Of a stretch of 64,000 nucleotides of DNA, positions 8,571-17,667 are shown one piece after another (position 1 is the stretch's first letter; every line of letters starts with the position of its first letter). The notes beneath the pieces are model-generated. The model worked only from the letters and a program-made list of their open reading frames with translations, did no database searches and was not told the origin of the DNA. Both the position numbers and the translations under genes were made by a program. The stretch comes from Oscillospiraceae bacterium (GTDB lineage: Bacteria > Bacillota > Clostridia > Saccharofermentanales > Saccharofermentanaceae), in contig CACZGS010000004.1 in NCBI GenBank assembly GCA_902780785.1, positions 1-64,000 of the forward strand, given 5' to 3'.

Positions 8571-11500
8571 TCAGCTGATATCCTGTGTGTCTTCGTCAGA
8601 AAGATTCTCTCCGCCAAGGCCCTTGAATCCTGCCATCGGCCTTGAAGCCGTAGGAGCAGCCTTTGCGTTAGGTTCCATGATCGAAGGTCTCTGTCCTTCA
8701 AGTGCTGCACCCATTGCAGGAGCAGTCATTCTCTTGTTTGCGTCATTCTCCTGATCAACTATTGCAGAAGGTCTTACGATGCCGCCGTAAGCGGATACGT
8801 GGCCGTCCTGCTCAGAAGATGAATCGCGTCCTGTCTGAGCTCTCTTGAAGAATGCAGACTTATGAGACTTCGCAGAATCGGCAATGCTCGTATAAGCAGC
8901 CTTTGCCTTCTCGTCTGCAGCCTTCTTAGCCTCGATCTCTTCGATACGCTTCTGTTCTTCGAGCTCTCTTGCTGCCTTTGCTTCTTCGCTCTCCTTGAAA
9001 GCGGAAACGTTAGCCATTGCAGGAGATGCCCAAACGGGTGCTCTTCCTGAATTGTTATATGTCTTTCCTGCAAGGATGCTTCCGAGCTGGTTGGAGTTGG
9101 AAGATGCCTTTGCGCGTTCCTTGGAAATGGAAGGACCTGAGATATTTGTGGATGCGGAAGCTCCTACACCTGAAGAAGAACCGCTCTTGAAGGACATCAG
9201 AGGATTGTTCTTGATCTCGCTGACCTTAGAGCTTTCCTTGGACTCAGATACCTTCTCCTTCTTGCTGTCGAGCATCTTGTCATAACCTTCTGCTGAAGCG
9301 AGGGCGGAAATTCCCGGAGCTACGGTGTTCTCGGAAGTAGCCAATGTATTCTTGAAGAATGCGGAAGTCTTAGCCTGAGCCTTAGCGCGTTCAGCACGTG
9401 CCTCTCTTGCTGCCTCTGCAGCCTCCGAAGCCTTCTTTGCCTCAGCAAGCTTAGCTTCAGCTGCTGCCTTTGCTGCAGCTGCCGCCTTTGCTGCTTCTTC
9501 TGCTGCTGCCTTTGCACGCTCAGCGGCGAGAGCTTCTTCCCTGGCTTTTCTTGCTTCTTCCTGCTTAGTGATCTCAGCAGCCTTTGCAGCTTCCTCAGCC
9601 TTTCTGGTCTCTTCAGCAAGTCTTGCTTCTTCAGCCTTCTGGGCTTCTGCGATACGTCTTACTTCTTCAGCCTTCCTTGCCGCCTCTGCCTTTCTGAGTT
9701 CTTCTGCCTTTCTTGCCTCTTCAGCCTTTCTGAGCTGCTCGGCAATCCTTGCTTCCTCGGCTCTTCTTTCTTCCTGAGCCTTCTTGGCAGCTTCGATCCT
9801 CTCACGTTCAGCAGCCTTCAAAGCTTCCTGGATCTTTCTTGCTTCCTCAGCCTTTGCTTCGGCCTCAGCCTTAGCGATGGCAGCAAGTCTTATAGCCTCT
9901 TCGGCCTTCTTCTGTTCTTCTAATCTTGCACGCTCAGCTGCCTCAGCTGCTTCCTTAGCTCTTCTGGCATCTTCAGCCTTTCTTGCTTCTTCAGCTTTTC
10001 TGGCCTCTTCTTCCTTCCTAGCGAGCTCGGCCTTTCTTGCTTCTTCAGCAGCCTTTGCTTCATCAGCAGCCTTCTTCTCAGCCTCGAGCCTCTTGGCTTC
10101 TGCGTTCTTTCTTATTTCTTCTACTCTTGCAGCCTGGGCAGCCCTTCTCTCCTCAAGGAGCTTGGCAGCCTTTTCGCGCTCTGCGATCTGCTCGGGTGTA
10201 AGTTCATTCTTGGGACGTCTGATAGGCTGAGCCTTCTTCTCTTCCTTAACAGCAGCTGCTGCGGCTGCAGTTCCTGCCAAAGCGGCGGGAGTTACAGCAG
10301 GTGTAACTGCGCTCTTGAAAGGTGAGCCTGATGCAGCAGGATCAGCAGACGGTAATGTTCCGGGCTGCTTGGCAGGCTTGAAGATATCCTTCCTCGCTGA
10401 ATTCTGCATGCTGCGGTTAACTCTCGGGAGACCGCCGACGATACTTGTCTGGGAGCCTGCAGTGGTCTTTGTTGCTTCAGCAGCAGTCTCAGCTGCCTTC
10501 TCTGTGGGCTTAGCTGCCGGCTTAAAGAGGTTGCCGAATGCAGGCTGCTTATTTGTTGTCTCAGCAGGCTTGAAAGCATTCTTTGCCGCATGATCCTGAA
10601 CAGTCTTCGGAACTGTCTGTGTGCTGGAAGAATGGGCAGGCTTGAATGCGTTGATTGCCGAATTCTTTGTTGCTGCAGGTGCTGCTGTTGCATCACTTGC
10701 AGGCTTAAATGCGCTGTTGATGGGCTTCGCAGCCGTTGTTTCTGTTGCAGTCTTTGCCGCTGCAGTTGCCTCAGGCTTTGCTGCTGTTGCAGGCCTGAAA
10801 GCACTGTTAATCGGCTTTGTAGCTGTTGTTCCGGCTGCTGCGGGCTTAGCTGCTGTTGCAGGTCTGAAAGCAGTAAATGCGGGCTTCTGTGCAGGAGTTG
10901 CTGCTGCAGGCTTAGCCTCAGTCTTTGCTGCATCACTTGCGGGCTTAAATGCGCTGTTGATGGGCTTGGAAGCAGACGGCTTGGATTCAAGCCTGTTATC
11001 TGTTCTCATCGCATTCTTCATTGCGTTATTCTGAGCAACGGAATCAACTGTGGTCTGGATTCCGGAAGCATTCGTAGGTCTGAACGGAGATGCCGCCTTG
11101 GAATTCATCGTTCTTGCAGCAGCTGTTGTTGCTGCAGCGCCGCCTATTGCAGTCTTAGTCTGACCTGCGGATGCAGGCTTGAATGCAGTACTCTTCATAG
11201 CTGACTGATTAGCAGTCTTTGCAGCAGGTCTGAATGCAACCTGGTTTCTGGTATCTGATGTAGCCTTAGGAGATTCAGCGGAACGGTCTGAAGGAAGCTT
11301 CATGGGGCCCTTCTTCTCAACGGGCTTAGCTTCAGTTCCGGGTGCGGGCTTGAAAGGATTGATCTCGCCGGCTTCCATAGCCTTGATCTCCTTCATTGCC
11401 GTTGCAGTATTAAAGCTCCTGCTCGTGCTTGAAGAAGCAGACTCACTCGCGGGCTGGACCTTCTTAACAGGTCCGAGATAACCGAATTTGTCAGCGATAA

Positions 11501-12800
11501 ACGGAACGCCGGGGATAAATGCGATCGCAAGATCTACACCTTCCAGTTCCTTCTTATCCTTAAGGTACTTGTATCTTGCAAAAGCAGCGCCTGCAAGAAG
11601 AACAAGGAGGATCCACCAGAACCATGTAGGACTCTTGGAGCCTTTCTTCTTTGCTGTTGCTGCGAGAGCTGCCTGTACAGGTGTAGGTGTGGGAGTAGGT
11701 GTGCCCTCTCCTGTCTCTACATTACCTTCACCGTTGGTTGTTGTAGTACCGTCAGCTTCAGTTGTCGTGTCGGATGTAAGCGTGCCGCCTGCAGCGCCTC
11801 CGATAACGGCTGCGGCTCCACCGCCACCATTAACATCAGTGGGATCCTGTGTGCTTGCAGCGGTAGGATCGAGTGTTGTCTCAGTTGTCTCTGTCGGCTT
11901 AGGTGACTCAGTCTCAACAGGTGCCTTTGTAGCTGTCGGCTTGGGAGCCTTTGTATTTGTAGGCTTAGGTGCCTCAGTATTGGACTTTGTAGGTTCAGGT
12001 GTGTTTGTTGCCTGTTTTGTAGGAACAGGTGTATTTGTAGCCTTCTTTGTGGGAACAGGCGTATTAGTTGCTTTCTTGGTAGGTACCGGTGTATTTGTAG
12101 CCTTCTTTGTAGGTACAGGAGTATTGGTTGCCTTCTTAGTAGGTACCGGTGTATTCGTAGCCTTCTTTGTAGGAACAGGCGTATTTGTAGCTTTCTTCGT
12201 AGGTACCGGGGTATTCGTAGCCTTCTTTGTTGGAACAGGCGTATTGGTTGACTTCTTGGTAGGAACCGGTGTATTAGTTGCCTTCTTAGTAGGTACAGGA
12301 GTGTTTGTAGCCTTCTTCGTAGGTACCGGAGTATTCGTAGCCTTTTTTGTGGGAACAGGGGTGTTCGTATGTGTAGGAACAGGTGTGTTTGTAGGTGGCT
12401 CAGTAAATTTCACCTTTGAAACACTTACACTGTTAGCATTCAATTCATATCCGTCAAGAGTAACATTGTATTCTTTATTGTTCTTAGGAGTTAATGAGAT
12501 TACAAGTGTTCCGTCTCCAGCGCTGTCAACCGTAATCCCGGAACTCTTTGAAGCAACATAGAATTCATTCTTACTGACATTAAAAGTCATTTTAACCTTG
12601 GTACCGGATGTCAGTCCCCAAAAATTAAATCCAAATGAACACTCATCATCTCTAGAAGACCAAGTCCAGAATGAATAATTATCAGCTGCCTGAACATTCT
12701 GAACATCGAAAAATTGCAACGCAAAAGACATACCGATAAGTACGCAGAGAAGCATACATATCGACTTAAGCGAGAAGCGACCCGAATAGCTACCCGTCAT
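8571..12800 (-). CDS. Giant type I membrane protein: TNTPVPTKKA repeats outside, FKPA repeats and long helix inside
   Basis: 1409 residues. The ATG at 12800 is chosen because GGAGG lies 9 bases upstream; the frame extends a further 10 codons with no site. Order: signal peptide (1-38, VQA cleavage); a ~95-residue beta-rich domain; about 13 ten-residue TNTPVPTKKA units; a Thr/Pro and Gly-rich linker; one membrane span (about 389-408, WFWWILLVLLAG) followed by RYKYLKDKK; then ~1000 residues predicted cytoplasmic. The inside part has about 13 F[KR]PA motifs (480-833), a ~290-residue Ala/Glu/Lys/Arg-rich helix (857-1147) and a low-complexity tail. No enzyme domain is visible. It looks like a surface-to-cytoplasm scaffold or tether. 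It is the first gene of a probable operon with the VYGPP peptide and the radical SAM enzyme. Confidence 0.8.
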   Translation of the reverse strand: MTGSYSGRFSLKSICMLLCVLIGMSFALQFFDVQNVQAADNYSFWTWSSRDDECSFGFNFWGLTSGTKVKMTFNVSKNEFYVASKSSGITVDSAGDGTLVISLTPKNNKEYNVTLDGYELNANSVSVSKVKFTEPPTNTPVPTHTNTPVPTKKATNTPVPTKKATNTPVPTKKATNTPVPTKKSTNTPVPTKKATNTPVPTKKATNTPVPTKKATNTPVPTKKATNTPVPTKKATNTPVPTKKATNTPVPTKKATNTPVPTKQATNTPEPTKSNTEAPKPTNTKAPKPTATKAPVETESPKPTETTETTLDPTAASTQDPTDVNGGGGAAAVIGGAAGGTLTSDTTTEADGTTTTNGEGNVETGEGTPTPTPTPVQAALAATAKKKGSKSPTWFWWILLVLLAGAAFARYKYLKDKKELEGVDLAIAFIPGVPFIADKFGYLGPVKKVQPASESASSSTSRSFNTATAMKEIKAMEAGEINPFKPAPGTEAKPVEKKGPMKLPSDRSAESPKATSDTRNQVAFRPAAKTANQSAMKSTAFKPASAGQTKTAIGGAAATTAAARTMNSKAASPFRPTNASGIQTTVDSVAQNNAMKNAMRTDNRLESKPSASKPINSAFKPASDAAKTEAKPAAATPAQKPAFTAFRPATAAKPAAAGTTATKPINSAFRPATAAKPEATAAAKTATETTAAKPINSAFKPASDATAAPAATKNSAINAFKPAHSSSTQTVPKTVQDHAAKNAFKPAETTNKQPAFGNLFKPAAKPTEKAAETAAEATKTTAGSQTSIVGGLPRVNRSMQNSARKDIFKPAKQPGTLPSADPAASGSPFKSAVTPAVTPAALAGTAAAAAAVKEEKKAQPIRRPKNELTPEQIAEREKAAKLLEERRAAQAARVEEIRKNAEAKRLEAEKKAADEAKAAEEARKAELARKEEEARKAEEARKAEDARRAKEAAEAAERARLEEQKKAEEAIRLAAIAKAEAEAKAEEARKIQEALKAAERERIEAAKKAQEERRAEEARIAEQLRKAEEARKAEELRKAEAARKAEEVRRIAEAQKAEEARLAEETRKAEEAAKAAEITKQEEARKAREEALAAERAKAAAEEAAKAAAAAKAAAEAKLAEAKKASEAAEAAREARAERAKAQAKTSAFFKNTLATSENTVAPGISALASAEGYDKMLDSKKEKVSESKESSKVSEIKNNPLMSFKSGSSSGVGASASTNISGPSISKERAKASSNSNQLGSILAGKTYNNSGRAPVWASPAMANVSAFKESEEAKAARELEEQKRIEEIEAKKAADEKAKAAYTSIADSAKSHKSAFFKRAQTGRDSSSEQDGHVSAYGGIVRPSAIVDQENDANKRMTAPAMGAALEGQRPSIMEPNAKAAPTASRPMAGFKGLGGENLSDEDTQDIS
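10290..11370 (-). repeat. Degenerate F[KR]PA coding repeats
   Basis: About 13 copies of a short motif (INPFKPA, VAFRPA, TAFKPA, SPFRPT, INSAFKPAS, INSAFRPAT, INAFKPA, GNLFKPA, DIFKPA and so on) separated by 15-50 Ala/Thr/Lys-rich residues, within the cytoplasmic part of the giant protein. Spacing and sequence vary, so this reads as a multivalent short linear motif rather than a folded repeat. Confidence 0.75.
12003..12395 (-). repeat. Tandem 30-bp coding repeats (TNTPVPTKKA)
   Basis: About 13 uninterrupted units of 30 bp encoding Thr-Asn-Thr-Pro-Val-Pro-Thr-Lys-Lys-Ala. The units differ mostly at synonymous third positions, which argues for maintenance by selection rather than a very recent expansion. 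They code for an extended, positively charged, Thr/Pro-rich extracellular stalk. Confidence 0.9.
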
Positions 12801-12862
12801 CAATAATAACCTCCAAAAACAAGCACACACATCTCCTAATATAAATATTAGAAGATACCAAA

Positions 12863-12892
12863 ATTATACAAGTAAAACCCTTGTATTTTCAA
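12863..12892 (-). promoter_or_regulatory. Sigma-A-type promoter of the giant protein/VYGPP/radical SAM operon
   Basis: On the minus strand, TTGAAA (12887-12892) and a perfect TATAAT (12863-12868) are separated by 18 bp, 63 bp before the ATG at 12800. A 7-bp inverted repeat (12836-12851) lies in the leader. Confidence 0.7.
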
Positions 12893-12931
12893 GAGAACAA
12901 TAATGGCGGAAATGTGACGAAACTAAGGCTT

Positions 12932-13816
12932 TTAGACCTGTTCACCGTTGTTTTGTTCGAGTACTTCTTCGTTGGGGACAAAGCCTTCGACGGCCTCTTT
13001 TGCGGCAGGGATAATTGCTTCTTCACCGGACTTTAAGATCTCGGGTTTCTCGGCCTGTACTTCAGCTGGGCGGTCAACCTCGGCATTGGATACTTCAGTG
13101 CCGATCTGAGGTCTTATGGCTTCACTGTATGCAGCATCTTCCTCAGGTGCATCATTGATCTCGACTCTTGCTGCGGTAGGGCGCTTCAAAGATGTCGGCT
13201 TGACCTTCTGGACGGGAGCGTCAGTGATCCTTACTTCGGAAGGAGCTGCGGAATCCATAACGAGGGCGGGAGTCTCTGCTTCCTTGCCTACTTCGTCGGA
13301 ATCAAGCTCTTTTCGCTGCTGCTGACGTGCTTCGAGAGTATTGGAATATACAGGTCTGATGGGAGCCGTATTGGACTTTTGCAGGTAGCCGTTGATGATG
13401 ATCTGCTCTTTTGCTTTGTCGATCTCTTCTGCCTTTTTGGAGGAGATACCGAGGGAACCGAAGACCTCGCTGGCCTCCTTTTCCTCTCTCTGGGCTTCGC
13501 TCTTTCCTCCGAGGAGGGTATTCTTGGAAGCAGCTTCATCTTCTGCTTTTTTCTTGGGATCTCTGGTGTCGCGCTTAATCTGGCGGATCTTTTTCTTTTC
13601 GTTCTTTCTTGATAAGACTTCGACGCGGTTAACGACCTGCTCGGCTTTCCAGGCAGTATCGATCTGGTCGTCGATCTTTGCCTTGCGCTTATCCATTATC
13701 TTGATGATTATTGTCGCGATGATAAGACCGATTATGACGCAGACAGCAAGACCTATTACCAAAGGTCCTAACTGCCTGTTATCTTCAAACACGTTTGCCA
13801 TGTAGATATACTGCAT
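12932..13816 (-). CDS. Single-span membrane protein of unknown function next to GH5
   Basis: 294 residues from the ATG at 13816, chosen because AGGAGG lies 9 bases upstream and the upstream GH5 gene ends at 13818. A short outside N-terminus precedes one membrane span (about residues 15-37, LVIGLAVCVIIGLIIATIII). A highly charged Lys/Glu-rich cytoplasmic tail follows, beginning KIMDKRKAKIDDQ, with no recognised domain. The tail contains proline-rich dipeptide-like segments (APIRPVYS, NDAPEEDA). Tight linkage to GH5 suggests a co-expressed accessory membrane protein. It resembles the giant protein in plan (one span, long charged tail) but not clearly in sequence. Confidence 0.7.
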   Translation of the reverse strand: MQYIYMANVFEDNRQLGPLVIGLAVCVIIGLIIATIIIKIMDKRKAKIDDQIDTAWKAEQVVNRVEVLSRKNEKKKIRQIKRDTRDPKKKAEDEAASKNTLLGGKSEAQREEKEASEVFGSLGISSKKAEEIDKAKEQIIINGYLQKSNTAPIRPVYSNTLEARQQQRKELDSDEVGKEAETPALVMDSAAPSEVRITDAPVQKVKPTSLKRPTAARVEINDAPEEDAAYSEAIRPQIGTEVSNAEVDRPAEVQAEKPEILKSGEEAIIPAAKEAVEGFVPNEEVLEQNNGEQV

Positions 13817-13817
13817 G

Positions 13818-15881
13818 TTAACTATCCTCCTGCGCATCGTCCGGTTCTTTGCCGGTTTCCGCAACATTTGTTATATTTGCATCCTCAAGTTCCGAAGGAT
13901 CGAGAGGAACTACCTTTTCTCCTGCTTTCCTGGCATCTGATCTCTTCTTCAGGAAGATCGTGAGAGCAATAATGCCGCCTATCAGTACTACAGCTATTAT
14001 AACAACTGTGATAAGAACAGTTGAGGCTTTTCGGATCATATTAGAGGCAAGATCGGATTTCTCCTCGTAGATCACGCCTCCGCAGGTGGGACCCGGTTCT
14101 TCGGTGGTCTCGGTGATCGTTTCAGTGCCCCGGGTGTTCGGCTTGGGCTTTGCAGGTGCGGGTGTGATTATAACACCGTCGTAATCACCTAAAGCAATGC
14201 CGTTAGCGCCCAGAGGAACTGCATGGTCAAGGCCTATGAACTTGCCGTCCTCGGTCTGCCACAAAACAGTTTTTACGAAGTTGTATTTCTCTTCGTCCCA
14301 TGTCTTGAAATCGTCTTTTACAAGGCCGCCGGTGTCACCGGAATTGGCATTAAAGCACCAGAAAGTATGGTGAAGGTGCTTCTCGGCAATTAACTGTCTG
14401 AAGTATTCCATCCACTTAAGGTTATCGCCTTCCATGAAACCGCCCCACTCACCGACAAAGATGGGAGCGATGTCGTCTTCAGCGATATAGAGCCAGTAGT
14501 CGTGCCATGCGTCCTTATAGAGCGATTCGTATGTAAAACCGTCCTTAAACCAAGGCTGTTCATAGACTCTCGGGCCGTAATCGTGAGGCGAATAGACGAT
14601 CTGCTTATTGAGTTCCGGACTGCCGAAATCAATGGGGTAATCCTTAACGCCCATGAGGTTTGCGCCCCACCAGGTGTTGTAGTAATCGTTATCGTCGTCT
14701 TTGGAAACGAAGTTGTTTGACTTGATGTCCTTGGGATAGATCTGGATACCTTCAATGATGATGAGCGCATTGGGATTCTTTTCCAGAACAGCTCTGCCGG
14801 CAATCTCTGCGACCCACTTCCAGTTGTCCTTATCGTCCGAACCGTTCCAGATTGCATGCGGTGTCTCTGAAGCCTTTCCGTGAGGCTCATTTTTTAAGTC
14901 GTAACCGATAATGGTGTCGTTATTCTTATATCTGTCAGCAACCCATGAGAGTGATTCGACAAAATCAATGACGGTCATGTCTTCCCTGTACCAGACGGGG
15001 TGGTTATGGCCTGAAGCATCGGTCTTTACCGTGTGGATATCGATAATGACCTTCATGCCGTTCTGCTCGCAGAGCGAGAGAACATAGTCGAAGATCTCCA
15101 GTGAATTCATCGAATTAAGTTCGGTGTTATAAGCGTTGTTGTAATTGGCTCTGGGATATTCACCCTTCTTCCACTGCAGAAGAAGTTCGGCGCTCATGGG
15201 AACTCTTAAGACATTGAATCCCCTGTCAGCTATTGCCTTGAGGGTATCCTTCAGATTGCAGTTCCAGACGCCGTCGAACATATTGGTTCCGGTGTTATAG
15301 CCGAACCAGTTGCAGCCTGTAAGCCACACTTCCTTGCCGTCCTTATCGACGATATGTGAACCTTCGGTTGTAAGCCAGTCGTCACCCTCAATGCCCTTTG
15401 TGTAGCCTGCGGGCTCGGGATTGTTCGCGTTCTCAGTCGCCTGGGTGTTATTGGCAGTAGTAGCCGATGTTGTTGCCTCAGTCTCCTTAACGGTTCCTGT
15501 CTGGCCGTCACCGGATACGGATATGAGCTTTGCGGAATTAACATCGCTTCCTGTGACCTGGATGCCGACTTTGCTGTCAAAGCCCCAGCTGTTGGAACCG
15601 GTTGAAGAGCATGTTGCAGTTACCTGTTTTCCCTTTATGACATAAGAGTCGAATCCCCAGCCTGTAGCAGAATCTATCTTGCCCGAAAACTCTGCCACTA
15701 CAGTGATGCTCTTATATCCGGAACAGCCTGAGAGCTGGATCTCGAGCTGGCCGCCGCTGCCCCAGCAGTTGGACGTTGCCGTGCCGGAGGGAGCCGCCAT
15801 GGATATCATGGGGCAAAGAGTAAAAACGAGAACAAATGAAATAAAAAGCAGAAGGATCTTCTGCCCTGCTTTGTGTTTCAT
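13818..15881 (-). CDS. Membrane-anchored glycoside hydrolase family 5 (endoglucanase-like)
   Basis: 687 residues. A signal peptide (1-29, SMA cleavage) is followed by a ~105-residue Trp/Gly/Ser-rich beta domain that looks carbohydrate-binding (two WGFDS motifs), a Thr-rich linker, a GH5 catalytic domain (about 165-585), a second linker, one C-terminal span and a ~45-residue charged tail. Catalytic residues are visible: acid/base E332 in DLKNEPHG and nucleophile E478 in FVGEWGG, with HDYG and WCFN motifs between and after. The expected reaction is hydrolysis of beta-1,4-glucan or a related polymer at the cell surface. Being anchored by a transmembrane segment, rather than secreted or dockerin-borne, is notable. 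Start supported by GGAG 8 bases upstream. It lies 12 bp after the dCMP deaminase gene. Confidence 0.9.
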   Translation of the reverse strand: MKHKAGQKILLLFISFVLVFTLCPMISMAAPSGTATSNCWGSGGQLEIQLSGCSGYKSITVVAEFSGKIDSATGWGFDSYVIKGKQVTATCSSTGSNSWGFDSKVGIQVTGSDVNSAKLISVSGDGQTGTVKETEATTSATTANNTQATENANNPEPAGYTKGIEGDDWLTTEGSHIVDKDGKEVWLTGCNWFGYNTGTNMFDGVWNCNLKDTLKAIADRGFNVLRVPMSAELLLQWKKGEYPRANYNNAYNTELNSMNSLEIFDYVLSLCEQNGMKVIIDIHTVKTDASGHNHPVWYREDMTVIDFVESLSWVADRYKNNDTIIGYDLKNEPHGKASETPHAIWNGSDDKDNWKWVAEIAGRAVLEKNPNALIIIEGIQIYPKDIKSNNFVSKDDDNDYYNTWWGANLMGVKDYPIDFGSPELNKQIVYSPHDYGPRVYEQPWFKDGFTYESLYKDAWHDYWLYIAEDDIAPIFVGEWGGFMEGDNLKWMEYFRQLIAEKHLHHTFWCFNANSGDTGGLVKDDFKTWDEEKYNFVKTVLWQTEDGKFIGLDHAVPLGANGIALGDYDGVIITPAPAKPKPNTRGTETITETTEEPGPTCGGVIYEEKSDLASNMIRKASTVLITVVIIAVVLIGGIIALTIFLKKRSDARKAGEKVVPLDPSELEDANITNVAETGKEPDDAQEDS

Positions 15882-15893
15882 ATTAAGACTCCA

Positions 15894-16379
15894 TCAGAGA
15901 TCGATCTCGGCTTTTCTTCCGGAAGGTTCGTACTTCTCGTATACTACGCCGGCTGCGTCGAGCATTTTTCGAGCTGCCTTGGAAGCATCGGTATCATGAT
16001 ACTTGTCATCGAAATAAACAACTTTTGCAACGCGCTTCTGGATCAATGCCTTCGTGCATTCGTTGCAGGGGAAAAGCGTAACATAGACTGTCGAACCCGC
16101 AAGGTTGCCTTCCTTGGAATTAAGGATCGCATTGAGTTCGGCATGAGCGACGAATGCATACTTCGTGTCGAGCATTCCGCCTGATCTGGCCCAGGGGAAC
16201 TCCTCGTCATCACATCCGATGGGGAATCCGTTATAACCGACGGATAAGATGTAGTTATCCTTGTCAACGATGCATGCGCCTACCTGAGTGGAAGGATCCT
16301 TGCTTCTCATGGAAGCAAGCTTTGCAACGCCCATAAAGTACTCGTCCCAGCTGATGTAATCAGTTCTCTTGTCGCTCAT
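15894..16379 (-). CDS. Deoxycytidylate deaminase (ComEB-type)
   Basis: 161 residues from the ATG at 16379, which has GGAGGT 5 bases upstream. The zinc/catalytic motif HAE (VAHAELNAIL) and PCNEC (LFPCNECTKALI) are both present, with the N-terminal SWDEYFMGVA typical of dCMP deaminases. It converts dCMP to dUMP for thymidylate synthesis; the name ComEB reflects historical linkage to competence genes, not function. It heads the probable operon with GH5 and the single-span protein, an unusual partner set that may only reflect compact gene order. Confidence 0.93.
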   Translation of the reverse strand: MSDKRTDYISWDEYFMGVAKLASMRSKDPSTQVGACIVDKDNYILSVGYNGFPIGCDDEEFPWARSGGMLDTKYAFVAHAELNAILNSKEGNLAGSTVYVTLFPCNECTKALIQKRVAKVVYFDDKYHDTDASKAARKMLDAAGVVYEKYEPSGRKAEIDL

Positions 16380-16400
16380 AAGAGACCTCCGAAGTATTAA

Positions 16401-16436
16401 TAAAAGCACCCTTAATTCTATCTGAACTAAGGGCGC
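16401..16436 (-). terminator. Terminator of ddl
   Basis: A 13-bp stem with two G-U pairs and 5-nt loop (16406-16436) followed by TTTTATTA on the minus strand. It lies between ddl and the dCMP deaminase gene. Confidence 0.75.
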
Positions 16437-16471
16437 GTAGCAACAAAACAATCAAAAAAACGGGAGAAGTA

Positions 16472-17512
16472 TCAGCCCCTGCCGCAATTCATTACGAGGC
16501 TCTCAACAAGGTCTTCGTATGAAGTGCCGTCTGCCTTTGCAGCTTCCGGAAGAAGTGACGTGTTTGTCATGCCCGGAAGGTTGTTTGCTTCGATGAACCA
16601 GAACTCGTGATTTACATCGTCGTACATCATGTCGACTCTGCCGTACTGGGTCATTCTGAGGAGCTTGAAGATCTTCAATGCGATCTTCTGACCCTTCTTG
16701 TAGTCTTCCTCGTCGATCTGTGCAGGACATACATGTGTCGTAAGTCCGTCCTGATACTTGTTCTTATAGTCGTAGAAGCCCTCGTGAGGGATGATCTCCG
16801 TAATGGGAAGTGCCTTGTCATTTACGATGGAGATAGTGATCTCACGTGCCTTGATAAACTTCTCGATGAGGATCTTCTGATGGTAGGAAGCGGCATAGTT
16901 GATGGCTGCTTCGAACTCATCCTGTGACTTAACGATGGATACGCCGCAGGAAGAACCGTTGCCGATAGGCTTAACGACACAGGGGATTCCGAGTTCAGCG
17001 TTTACTCTCTCGAAAGTGAGCTTCTCAGGATCGTCAACGATCCAGTCGGCAGTCTTATAGCCTGCTGCCCTTGCAAGAGCCTTCGAAAGGTCCTTGTCCA
17101 TTGCGATGGCGCAGCCTAAGTAATCGCAGCCTGTGTATACGATATCGAAAGCATCGAGGAGTGCCTGAACCTGGCCGTTCTCGCCGTGGCTTCCGTGAAG
17201 CCCCAGGAAAACCTTGTCTGCGAACTTGCACATTTCGATGACTCTGGGGCCTACCCAGCTCTTTCTTCCGCCGTGCTGTCTGATGATCTCATCAAGATCA
17301 GGCTCGGTCTCAGGGATCGTATAAGAGAACGGATTGACTGTGCCCCTTCTGAAATATGTCTCACAGGGATAGTTGGTCTCAATGCCGTCATACAGATCAA
17401 CCAGCGCTACTTCGTGTCCCTTGGACAGGAGCGCATTGGCAATTAAGCTTGCTGATTTGAGTGATACGTCTCTTTCCGGCGACAATCCGCCGCCAAGAAC
17501 AGTAATTTTCAT
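16472..17512 (-). CDS. ddl: D-alanine--D-alanine ligase
   Basis: 346 residues from the ATG at 17512 (AAGGGGA upstream). ATP-grasp ligase hallmarks: N-terminal LGGGLSPERDVSLKSA, HGSHGENGQVQ, YTGCDYLGCAIAMDKD, CVVKPIGNGSSCGVS, and the C-terminal IEANNLPGMTNTSLLPEAAKADG. It joins two D-alanines for the peptidoglycan stem peptide in the cytoplasm. The N-terminal segment up to residue 110 holds an insertion-like stretch (YFRRGTVNPFSYTIPETEPD). A TATAAT at 17546-17551 on this strand may be its -10. The ligase specificity loop could not be judged by eye. Confidence 0.92.
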   Translation of the reverse strand: MKITVLGGGLSPERDVSLKSASLIANALLSKGHEVALVDLYDGIETNYPCETYFRRGTVNPFSYTIPETEPDLDEIIRQHGGRKSWVGPRVIEMCKFADKVFLGLHGSHGENGQVQALLDAFDIVYTGCDYLGCAIAMDKDLSKALARAAGYKTADWIVDDPEKLTFERVNAELGIPCVVKPIGNGSSCGVSIVKSQDEFEAAINYAASYHQKILIEKFIKAREITISIVNDKALPITEIIPHEGFYDYKNKYQDGLTTHVCPAQIDEEDYKKGQKIALKIFKLLRMTQYGRVDMMYDDVNHEFWFIEANNLPGMTNTSLLPEAAKADGTSYEDLVESLVMNCGRG

Positions 17513-17667
17513 ACAAATTCCCCTTTTATCGCAAAAGATAGACAGATTATACTCTTTTTCGGGCAAGGTCTTCACCGATACTCATAAATTGCCACATGTT
17601 TGTAAATGTTTGTAAAAAGCTAAGTTGTGATAATATTAGTTACAATATTTAAAATAAGGGGATTTAT

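Noticed and set aside
9784..10230. Plus-strand Ala/Ser-rich frame opposite the long helix region
   Set aside because: Shadow of Ala/Glu/Lys-biased codons; no independent support.
12003..12395. Regularly spaced 30-bp repeats resembling a CRISPR array
   Set aside because: The repeats are contiguous without spacers and are in-frame coding units of the giant protein.
11488..12561. Long plus-strand open frame opposite the TNTPVPTKKA repeats (VGTGVFVAFF-type repeats)
   Set aside because: It is the antisense of repetitive coding DNA with no ribosome binding site, and its hydrophobic repeats arise from the reverse complement of Thr/Pro/Lys codons.
16379..16472. Riboswitch or attenuator between ddl and the dCMP deaminase gene
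   Set aside because: Only one hairpin is present and it reads as a plain terminator of ddl; no conserved aptamer is visible.
17600..17660. Two TGTTTGTAAA copies before the GT-C-like gene as an operator
   Set aside because: Only 10 bp, AT-rich and not placed symmetrically on a recognisable promoter; chance is a sufficient explanation.
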